Shown: piece by piece, positions 6,540-13,230 of the stretch | How positions within the stretch are numbered: position 1 is the first letter of the stretch | Layout of the letters: the number at the start of each line of letters is the position of its first letter | Source: VFMC01 sp031404435 | GTDB lineage: Bacteria; Actinomycetota; Acidimicrobiia; Acidimicrobiales; Ilumatobacteraceae | Length of the DNA: 16,206 bases | Direction of reading: 5' to 3' | Assembly: GCA_031404435.1 (NCBI GenBank) | Contig: JANNHO010000465.1 | Location: 1 to 16,206, forward strand | Notes under the pieces: model-generated | What the model was told of the DNA's origin: nothing | Databases searched by the model: none | Seen by the model: only the letters and a program-made list of their open reading frames with translations | Made by a program: the position numbers and the translations under genes

Positions 6540-8644
6540 GTGCCGACTGGCGACTCGCGGTCGACATCGGTGGCACGTTCACCGACGTTGTGCTGCTCGA
6601 CGCTGCTTCCGGGCGCGTCGTGGTTGACAAGACGTTGACGACCCCCGCCGCGCCGCTCGACGGTGTGCGCACCGGCGTGCGTTCGCTGCTGGCCAAGGCC
6701 GGCGTGAGCCCGGCCGAGATCACCGCGCCGATCGTGCACGCGACGACGTTGATCACCAACGCCTTGATCGAAGGCAAGATTGGTCGTGCCGGGGTGGTCA
6801 CCACCTCCGGTTTCGGTGACACCCTGCTGATCCGCAACGAACATCGCTATGACATGTACGACCTGCAGATCGAGTTCCCGGCACCGCCGGTGCCGCGTGA
6901 CTGCGTGGTCGAGATCGCCGAGCGTACCAACCCGCAGGGTGTCATCGCCCAGGCGCCGAGCCACGACGATCTCGCGGCGATCACCGAGCAGCTGCGTGCC
7001 GCCGACGTCGAAGCGGTTGGCGTGTGCCTGATCAACTCATACGCGAACCCGGGTAACGAGCGGGTCATCTCCGATCACCTCCGCCGCGAGCTGGGCGTGC
7101 CGGTGTGCATCTCGGCTGAGATCTCGCCGCAGATCCGCGAGTACCCGCGAATGATCACCACTGCGTGCAACGCGGCGACGATGCCGGTGATCGGCCCGTA
7201 CCTCGACGAGTTGCAGAAGTGGTTGGCCAGCGAGGGCTTTGGCGGGTCGGTGCTGATGATGCTGTCCAACGGGGGCGTGGTGTCGGCCGACGACGCTGCG
7301 CGGGCACCGATTCGCCTGGTCGAGTCCGGCCCAGCGGCTGGTGCCCTGGCCGGAAGTTGGTACGCGCGCCGCTTTGGCGAGGACCGGCTGTTGTGCTTCG
7401 ACATGGGTGGCACGACCGCGAAATCCTGTTTGATCGTCGACGGCGAGCCCGAGCTGACGAACACGTTCGAAGTCGCCCGCATCTACAGGTTCAAGAAGGG
7501 CTCGGGCTTTCCGGTGTCGGTGCCGTCAGTCGACCTGGTCGAGATCGGTGCCGGTGGTGGAAGCCAGGCGCGCGTCGACGAACTCGGTCTGTTGAAGGTC
7601 GGCCCCGAATCTGCGGGCGCCGATCCTGGTCCCGCGTGCTACGGGCGCGGCGGAACCAAGCCCGCCGTCACCGACGCTGACCTCGCCCTTGGTCTGCTCG
7701 ATGCGTCGTTCTTCCTCGGCGGCGACATGGCACTCGACGTGGATGCCTGCACCGCAGCGCTGCAATCGGTCGCCGGTCCGCTGGGGCTGTCGGCAACCGA
7801 CACCGCAGCCGGGATCAACGAGCTCGTCAACCAAAACATGGCTGCTGCGTCGCGGATGCACGCCGTCGAGCAGGGCGCCGATCTGCGCGGGATCTCCCTG
7901 CTCGCGTTCGGTGGTGCAGGCCCGTTGCACGCATGCGGCGTGGCCGAGCTACTCGAGTCGCCGCGGGTGATCTTCCCCGTGAACGCAAGTGTGCTGTCGG
8001 CGTTCGGGACGCTCGTCACACCGGTCCGCATCGATTTGGCGCGATCGATGGTCCGTCCGATGGCGCGCTTCGAACAACAGGGCCCCGACCTTGACGAACG
8101 GGATGCGCTGTTGACGGAGCTACGCGACGAGGGCCGTCGCGTGCTGGCGGCAGCCGGTGTCGCAGGTGAGCAGATCCGCTTTCGCTACGGGGTTGACACC
8201 CGTTACCTCGGACAGGGCAACGAAATCACGATCTGGGTCGGTGAAGGTGCAGGGTGGCCGGTTTCCTACTCCGATGTCGTCGAGCTGTTCGAAGCTGACT
8301 ATCGCCGCATCTACGGACTGACGATTCCTGATGTCGGCGTCGAAGCCGTGACATGGCGCCTGTCAGCGTACGCCGATGCGGCACCGGTCGAACCGCTCAC
8401 GATCGTCGGTACCGCTCACGGCGAAGCCCACCACGCGCGGATGGTGCGTTTCTCGCGCGGAACAGAGGCTGTCGTCACCCCGGTCTTCCGTCGGGAGGCA
8501 CTGGGTCGTGGCCAAGAGATCATTGGGCCGGCGATCGTCGAGGAACGTGAGACGACAGCAGTGATTGCTCCGGGCTGGACTGCCTACGTCGCCGCCGACG
8601 GCTCGATGATCGCAGAACGAAACAGCACGGGAGGTGTGCGGTGA
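6536..8644 (+). CDS. hyuA: Hydantoinase/oxoprolinase subunit A (ATP-dependent, HyuA family)
   Basis: The 702-residue length is normal for the HyuA/N-methylhydantoinase A family, which binds ATP, activates a cyclic amide by phosphorylation and works with HyuB to open the ring. The N-terminal phosphate loop of the ASKHA fold is D-I-G-G-T-F-T-D at residues 10-17. Then come HATTLITNALIEGK at ~68-81, ESGPAAG at 264-270, the second nucleotide loop DMGGTTAKS at 289-297, EIGAGGGS at 336-343 and VGPESAGADPGPACYGRGG at 355-373. All core motifs are intact. Related families include acetone and acetophenone carboxylases and 5-oxoprolinase, so the true substrate is open. ATG at 6536 overlaps the cupin stop, and the stop overlaps hyuB. 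Confidence 0.93.
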   Translation: MSADWRLAVDIGGTFTDVVLLDAASGRVVVDKTLTTPAAPLDGVRTGVRSLLAKAGVSPAEITAPIVHATTLITNALIEGKIGRAGVVTTSGFGDTLLIRNEHRYDMYDLQIEFPAPPVPRDCVVEIAERTNPQGVIAQAPSHDDLAAITEQLRAADVEAVGVCLINSYANPGNERVISDHLRRELGVPVCISAEISPQIREYPRMITTACNAATMPVIGPYLDELQKWLASEGFGGSVLMMLSNGGVVSADDAARAPIRLVESGPAAGALAGSWYARRFGEDRLLCFDMGGTTAKSCLIVDGEPELTNTFEVARIYRFKKGSGFPVSVPSVDLVEIGAGGGSQARVDELGLLKVGPESAGADPGPACYGRGGTKPAVTDADLALGLLDASFFLGGDMALDVDACTAALQSVAGPLGLSATDTAAGINELVNQNMAAASRMHAVEQGADLRGISLLAFGGAGPLHACGVAELLESPRVIFPVNASVLSAFGTLVTPVRIDLARSMVRPMARFEQQGPDLDERDALLTELRDEGRRVLAAAGVAGEQIRFRYGVDTRYLGQGNEITIWVGEGAGWPVSYSDVVELFEADYRRIYGLTIPDVGVEAVTWRLSAYADAAPVEPLTIVGTAHGEAHHARMVRFSRGTEAVVTPVFRREALGRGQEIIGPAIVEERETTAVIAPGWTAYVAADGSMIAERNSTGGVR

Positions 8645-10215
8645 GCGAGTTGGACGGGTTCGATCCGATCGAGTTGGAGGTGCTGTGGCAAAGCCTCATC
8701 GCGACGGTCAACGAACAGGCCAAGGCGCTGCAGCGCGCCGCGTTCTCGCCGATCGTGCGCGAGGCGGGCGATCTTGCCAACGCAGTGTTCGATCGACGCG
8801 GTCGAATGGTTGCGCAGGCGGTCACCGGCACACCGGGTCATATCAACTCGCTAGCTCGGGCCGCATCGGCGATGCTGGACGAGTATCCACCTGATTCGCT
8901 GGTCGAAGGGGACGTGATCATCACCATCGACCCGTACAAGACGGCGGGTCAGTTGCTGGACGTGACCGTGCTGTACCCGGTGTTCGCCGCGGGCCGGGTG
9001 ATCGCCTTCTTCGGGTCGACGATTCACCACACCGACGTCGGCGGTTACGGCATCGGCGCCGGGGCGCGCGACGTGTTCGAAGAAGGGATCTGGATCCCGA
9101 TCTGCCGCCTGATGATTGCAGGCGAACGCAACCCCGATGTGTGGAAGTTCATCCTCAGTAACGTCCGTCAGCCCGATCACATGGCTGGCGATCTGCATGC
9201 CCAGATGGCCAGCGGCGAGGTCGGCGCGCAACGGTTGCGCGCGTTGTGCGAGCGGCACGGTCTCGACGACATCGAGGCCCTCGCCGACGAGATCATCACC
9301 CGATCCGAAGCGGCCACTCGCGCCAGCATCCGCGAACTGCCTGGCGGTACGTATTCTGCCAGCGCGGTGCTCGACCTCGCCGACGGCAGCACGATCGACA
9401 TCGTGTGTGCGATCACCGTCGATCCGGTGGCTGGCGAGATCCTGGTCGACTATGCGGGGTCGTCGGGTGCCAGTCCGTACGGCATCAACGTCGTCAAGAA
9501 CTACACCCATGCGTACACCACGTTCACGGTGCGCTCGGTCCTGAACCCTGATCTTCCCAACAACCACGGCAGCCTGGCGCCCATCCTGGTCGAAGCGCCC
9601 GAGGGCTCGATCGTCAACGCAGTGTCGCCACAACCATGCACCGCTCGGCACGTCGTTGGCATGTTCCTACCGAACGCGCTCCTGAAGGCACTTGCCCAGA
9701 TCCGACCGGCTCAGGCGATGGCTGAAGGGTCTGGTGCGGTGTGGACGATGCAGGTGAGCGGCAACCACGACGACGGACGCCCGTTCATCACCGCGATGTT
9801 CACCTACGCCGGTGGTGTTGGGGCGCGCGCCACCAAACCGGGTCTCTCGGCGTGCTCGTACCCAACGGGTGTGTCGGCCGTGCCGGTCGAGGTGGTCGAA
9901 GCATCAGCGCCGATTCGCTTCCTTCGCAAGGAGCTGCGCCTGGGCAGTGGTGGCGATGGCGCGCAGATCGGTGGGCTGGGACAGACGATCGAGTTCACCG
10001 TTGACACCGACCGCCCGTGGCAGCTGAACGCGGTCACCTCGCGACTGTCGGACGCGCCGCAGGGTCTGTTCGGCGGCAGTTCCGGCGCAGCGGGCTCGTT
10101 CACCGTGAACGGCGAACCGGTGCGCACGCAGTCTCGGGTCACGTTGCAGCCCGGAGATCACGTTCGGCTCGACCTGCCGGGCGGAGGCGGCTACGGCGCG
10201 GTGGTGACCGTATGA
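8641..10215 (+). CDS. hyuB: Hydantoinase/oxoprolinase subunit B (HyuB family)
   Basis: This 524-residue subunit partners HyuA. It starts at a GTG overlapping the hyuA stop, with a strong Shine-Dalgarno (GGAGG at 8630-8634, six bases upstream). Motifs: R-E-A-G-D-L-A-N-A-V-F-D at ~40-51, GDVIITIDPYKTAG at ~90-103, P-V-F-A-A-G-R-V at ~113-120, S-T-I-H-H-T-D-V-G-G at ~126-135 and the family's final L-P-G-G-G-G-Y-G near the C-terminus. The usual G-T-H-L-P-D/T-G-H-L-N-D segment reads T-A-G-Q-L-L-D, so the expected histidine is Gln104. In acetone carboxylase the matching histidine is, as I recall, a metal ligand, so chemistry may differ. The stop overlaps the Rieske gene start (ATGA). Confidence 0.92.
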   Translation: MSELDGFDPIELEVLWQSLIATVNEQAKALQRAAFSPIVREAGDLANAVFDRRGRMVAQAVTGTPGHINSLARAASAMLDEYPPDSLVEGDVIITIDPYKTAGQLLDVTVLYPVFAAGRVIAFFGSTIHHTDVGGYGIGAGARDVFEEGIWIPICRLMIAGERNPDVWKFILSNVRQPDHMAGDLHAQMASGEVGAQRLRALCERHGLDDIEALADEIITRSEAATRASIRELPGGTYSASAVLDLADGSTIDIVCAITVDPVAGEILVDYAGSSGASPYGINVVKNYTHAYTTFTVRSVLNPDLPNNHGSLAPILVEAPEGSIVNAVSPQPCTARHVVGMFLPNALLKALAQIRPAQAMAEGSGAVWTMQVSGNHDDGRPFITAMFTYAGGVGARATKPGLSACSYPTGVSAVPVEVVEASAPIRFLRKELRLGSGGDGAQIGGLGQTIEFTVDTDRPWQLNAVTSRLSDAPQGLFGGSSGAAGSFTVNGEPVRTQSRVTLQPGDHVRLDLPGGGGYGAVVTV

Positions 10216-11378
10216 CGATCTTGACCGCCGCACTGCTCGACTCGTTCGACGCGTCGATCGCCGATGTGACGACAGCGATCACGATGCCACCCGAGATCTA
10301 CACGTCCGAGGAGTTCTTGAGATTCGAGCGCGACGCCGTGTTCGCCAGGGAGTGGCAGTGCGTCGGTCGGGCGAGCCGGATTCCGAACGCCGGCGACTAC
10401 TTCACCACCACAGTCAACGCAGAACCGATCATCGTCACCCGCGCCAAGAACGGGGAGATCCACGCGTTCTCGGCGATCTGTCAGCACCGCGGGATGCAGG
10501 TCGTCGATGACGAGGGCAACTGCACCAAGTTCACCTGCCCGTATCACCTGTGGAGCTACGACCTCACCGGCCGGTTGCTCGGCGCGCCGGCGATGGAGCG
10601 AACCGACGACTTCGACAAGAAGCAGTTCCCGCTGCCCGCGCTGAAGGTGGAGCTGTGGTTGGGCTTCGTCTTCGTCCACTTCGATCCCGATGCGCAGCCG
10701 CTCGCGCCAACACTCGCGACCTATGCCCCCTATCTCGAGCACTACGACCTCGCCAACGCAGTGTGCCCGGGCACGTTCACGCTGACCGATCTGGCGTGGA
10801 ACTGGAAGGTGATGTTCGAGAACTTCAACGACGGTTACCACGCCAACAAGCTGCACCACACCATCCAAGATTTCTGCCCCAGCGAACTCGCGGCGTTCCC
10901 GGTCGACTGGCAGCCCGGATCGAACGTGATCTTCCGGACCAACGGATACACCCACATCGACGGCGGCTTCAATGCCACCACCAAAGCTCTGCTGCCTCTG
11001 TTCCCAGCGCTGACCGAGGACGAGCGGATGCGTTCGACGTTCGCACTGATGCCGCCGACCCTGTGCTTCGGGACCGCGCCGGATCAGGCGTTCTTCTTCC
11101 TCGTCAGGCCGAAGACCGCCGACACGATCGATCTGGAGATCGGCTATCTGTTCCACCCCAGCGCACTCGAGCACCCGATGTTCGATCACCTGTTCCAGAT
11201 GAGTGATGCGGGGGTCCAAGTGTTCGTCCGCCAGGACCAGGACGCCACCACCAAGGTGCAACGCGGGATGCACAGCCGTTTCGCTGCTCGTGGACGGTAC
11301 TCATGGCAAGAGCAGAGCCACGTGCAGTTCAACCGGTGGCTGGTGCAGCGGTACCGAGCGCAGTGGCCGACTCGATGA
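10212..11378 (+). CDS. Rieske non-heme iron oxygenase, alpha subunit
   Basis: The enzyme inserts oxygen into, or oxidatively demethylates, a substrate using electrons from a reductase or ferredoxin. From the ATG at 10212, which overlaps the hyuB stop, it has 388 residues. The Rieske [2Fe-2S] ligands are C90 and H92 (C-Q-H-R-G-M) and C109 and H112 (C-P-Y-H-L-W-S-Y). The catalytic domain shows N-F-N-D-G-Y-H-A-N-K-L-H with bridging D207 and iron ligands H210 and H215; D342, eight residues before the Q of VQRG, is the likely third ligand. The reading frame is open for another 65 codons upstream, but that part lies within hyuB. No reductase or ferredoxin is seen nearby. Substrate is unknown; the setting suggests an N-heterocycle or ureide. 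Confidence 0.92.
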   Translation: MTILTAALLDSFDASIADVTTAITMPPEIYTSEEFLRFERDAVFAREWQCVGRASRIPNAGDYFTTTVNAEPIIVTRAKNGEIHAFSAICQHRGMQVVDDEGNCTKFTCPYHLWSYDLTGRLLGAPAMERTDDFDKKQFPLPALKVELWLGFVFVHFDPDAQPLAPTLATYAPYLEHYDLANAVCPGTFTLTDLAWNWKVMFENFNDGYHANKLHHTIQDFCPSELAAFPVDWQPGSNVIFRTNGYTHIDGGFNATTKALLPLFPALTEDERMRSTFALMPPTLCFGTAPDQAFFFLVRPKTADTIDLEIGYLFHPSALEHPMFDHLFQMSDAGVQVFVRQDQDATTKVQRGMHSRFAARGRYSWQEQSHVQFNRWLVQRYRAQWPTR

Positions 11379-11953
11379 CCGCGCGGGATGAACCTCCGGT
11401 GTCGGCGATCGCCGACGTGTTGGCCCTGTGGGGTGACGACGGCTGGCTGACGCCACCGCTGAGCCCGGTCGTTGCCGCGACCGAGGCGATTCTCGGCAGG
11501 GTCCGCATCTTCGCCGGTGCACATCCGGTGGGAGGGGCGGTGTGGGGCGAGATCCTGACGATTGCTGCACGGCAGCAGAACGCATGCGGGGCCATGGTCG
11601 ACGGCTTCGTCCGTGACGTCCCCGCGATGAACGAGCTCGGCGTGCCCGTCTACGCCCGCGCCGTGTGTGTCGGTGGTCCGAACGGGCGCGCCCACGTCGT
11701 CGGAGTCGATGTCGAGGCTCGTGTCGGTGGCGTCGTGATCGACCCCGATGACCATGTCGTTGCAGATGCAACTGGGTGTGTGCGCATACGCGCAACTCGC
11801 CTTGGCGAGGTCCTGGGGGCAGCGCGACGATACGCCGCAGCCGAACAACAGGTCACCGATGCACTGACAGCCGGCGAACCGCTGTCCAGCGCCTCTCGAT
11901 ACAAGAAGTCGGCCGTCGATGAACTGAGGGAGGTGAACCAAAGCAGGAAATGA
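11375..11953 (+). CDS. RraA-like (HMG/CHA aldolase family) protein, short form
   Basis: From the ATG at 11375, which overlaps the Rieske gene stop, it has 192 residues. The hallmark motif of the RraA family is clear: A-V-W-G-E-I-L at ~55-61, then M-V-D-G-F-V-R-D at 74-81 and P-V-Y-A-R at 91-95; R80 and D81 match the pair that binds substrate and Mg2+ in 4-hydroxy-4-methyl-2-oxoglutarate aldolase. The later segment G-G-V-V-I-D-P-D-D-H-V-V-A-D also fits. The N-terminal part is odd: only ~73 residues precede the VDG motif, and the usual 'G-P-A-x-T-V' strand region is not recognisable. Such proteins cleave or decarboxylate 4-carbon or longer oxoacids. Here it probably acts on a ring-opened product, which is inference. 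Confidence 0.8.
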   Translation: MTARDEPPVSAIADVLALWGDDGWLTPPLSPVVAATEAILGRVRIFAGAHPVGGAVWGEILTIAARQQNACGAMVDGFVRDVPAMNELGVPVYARAVCVGGPNGRAHVVGVDVEARVGGVVIDPDDHVVADATGCVRIRATRLGEVLGAARRYAAAEQQVTDALTAGEPLSSASRYKKSAVDELREVNQSRK

Positions 11954-12028
11954 CGGCCTCCAGCAGTTCGGCGACGATCGCCGTGAACGAAGCTCAACGA
12001 ATGCAGACCACCTTTGGGGGAGAACACC
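11954..12028 (+). promoter_or_regulatory. Junction between enzyme and transporter genes, with a small stem-loop
   Basis: This 75-base gap is the longest within the operon. It contains CGGCGA (11969-11974) and TCGCCG (11978-11983), a 6-base-pair stem with a 3-base loop, and GGGGGAG at 12016-12022 as Shine-Dalgarno for the lipoprotein gene. I see no convincing promoter boxes, and no second copy of the GntR operator. The stem could mark an RNA processing or attenuation point between the enzyme and the transporter halves. Confidence 0.35.
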
Positions 12029-13216
12029 ATGAGAACATCTCGAATCGCCATCGCAGCAATTGCTGCCCTCAGCCTCGTTGCCGCGTCCTGCGGTGACGAC
12101 GAAGAAGCGTCATCGGTACCGACCACCGCGGCACCAGATGTCACCGATGCGCCAACGGTCACGACCGAGGCATCAACAGTGACCGAGCCTGCCGTGACCG
12201 AACCTGAAGTAACCGAGCCTGAAGTAACCGAGCCTGCGGTTCCGATGGAGCTCGACACCAACGGTGATGGCACGGTCGTGTTCGGCGTTGCCGCTGCCGG
12301 GCCACGCGACGACGGCGCGTACTACCAAGCGCTGGTCGACAAGGCCATCTCCGTGTCCGAGGAGAACGGATTCGGTGAGCCGATCATCGTCGACAACATC
12401 ACGACCGAGGATGCGGCGACCGAACTGAAGAACCTTGCTGAACAGGGCGTCGACGTGATCCTGGTCGGTGCGAGTGAGATCGCCGATCCGTTGGTCGACC
12501 TGATTGCCGAGTACCCCGAGATCTTCTGGTACTGCAACTGCGGTGCTGGCTACCCCGGTAACGCCGGTCTCGCGCAGAGCCAGGACGACTCGTCCGAGAT
12601 CAGCTACACGGCCGGGTACGCGACAGCGTTGCTGCTGCAGGAATCCGGCGGTGACAATGCCGCGTTCATCGGCTGTTGTGACCTCAACTTCGAAAAGGAG
12701 GCCTACCTTGCCTTCGAGATGGGGCTGCAGGCCGTTGACCCGGCGTTCACCATGACCTACATCCCGACCGGCTCGTTCCCGTTCGACTTCGACAACACCG
12801 CTGGTGCAACCGAAGCATTGAACAGCGCGATCACCAGTGGTGCCGACGCGGTGTACCCGTACCTCGGTGGTGCTCATGAACCGTTGGTGAAGATCGCCAA
12901 CGAGCAGGGATTGATCACCATGTCGGCGGGTTCGTCAAAGGCGTGCGATCGCGATGATCTGGAGTATCAGATCCAGGTTCGTTTCGACGGTGGCGACTAT
13001 CTCGACACCAACCTCGGCGAGATCGTGTCGGGTGAGTTCACCGAGGGCGAGATCCGCTTGTTCAAGGTCGGTATCGACCCAGAACCGGGGGCGAACATCT
13101 GCGATGCGACACCCGACCAGCAGGCAGCGATGGACGAGGTCTACGCGCAGATCGCAGCCGGTGACTTCGCCGATGAGTTTGGGGCCATCAAGGGCCAGGC
13201 GTACTCGGGCGGCTGA
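12029..13216 (+). CDS. BMP-family substrate-binding lipoprotein of an ABC importer
   Basis: The protein has 395 residues from the ATG at 12029, behind a strong Shine-Dalgarno. Residues 1-20 are a signal peptide and Cys21 in L-V-A-A-S-C-G the probable lipidated residue. Residues 22-75 are an acidic, threonine/proline-rich linker with a repeated V-T-E-P unit. From ~80 it has the BMP (Med/PnrA) domain: G-A-Y-Y-Q-A-L-V-D-K-A, then Q-G-V-D-V-I-L-V-G-A-S-E and E-Y-P-E-I-F-W. Members bind nucleosides and purines or related molecules outside the membrane. The mature domain carries six extra cysteines (169, 171, 216, 217, 306, 358), unusual and possibly forming disulfides. It is followed by the ATPase and two permeases, and expression of the whole importer may be linked to the hydantoinase operon upstream. 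Confidence 0.88.
   Translation: MRTSRIAIAAIAALSLVAASCGDDEEASSVPTTAAPDVTDAPTVTTEASTVTEPAVTEPEVTEPEVTEPAVPMELDTNGDGTVVFGVAAAGPRDDGAYYQALVDKAISVSEENGFGEPIIVDNITTEDAATELKNLAEQGVDVILVGASEIADPLVDLIAEYPEIFWYCNCGAGYPGNAGLAQSQDDSSEISYTAGYATALLLQESGGDNAAFIGCCDLNFEKEAYLAFEMGLQAVDPAFTMTYIPTGSFPFDFDNTAGATEALNSAITSGADAVYPYLGGAHEPLVKIANEQGLITMSAGSSKACDRDDLEYQIQVRFDGGDYLDTNLGEIVSGEFTEGEIRLFKVGIDPEPGANICDATPDQQAAMDEVYAQIAAGDFADEFGAIKGQAYSGG
12179..12238 (+). repeat. 15-base tandem repeat, four copies, in the lipoprotein linker
   Basis: Four consecutive 15-base units (12179-12193, 12194-12208, 12209-12223, 12224-12238) read GTGACCGAGCCTGCC or a close variant and encode V-T-E-P-A/E, residues 51-70. The units differ by a few bases at synonymous or A/E-changing positions. 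The repeat extends a flexible acidic linker between membrane anchor and binding domain and could change in copy number between strains. Confidence 0.9.
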
Positions 13217-13227
13217 GGTTGTCCTCA
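13214..13227 (+). promoter_or_regulatory. Short stem-loop at the lipoprotein stop codon
   Basis: TGAGG-TTGT-CCTCA is a perfect 5-base-pair stem with a 4-base loop. It begins exactly on the lipoprotein stop codon and includes GAGG, the only Shine-Dalgarno-like bases before the ATPase gene. It lies ten bases before a much stronger inverted repeat. Confidence 0.45.
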
Positions 13228-13230
13228 CCA

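Noticed and set aside
10191..11273. 360-codon minus-strand open frame opposite the Rieske gene
   Set aside because: The plus strand carries all Rieske and iron ligands; the antisense product is a low-complexity mix rich in G, R, E and V with no motif.
11759..11794. Palindromes GTTGCA-GA-TGCAAC and TGCGC-ATAC-GCGCA
   Set aside because: They lie inside the RraA-like coding sequence, far from any start, and short palindromes are common in GC-rich codons; no match to a known operator.
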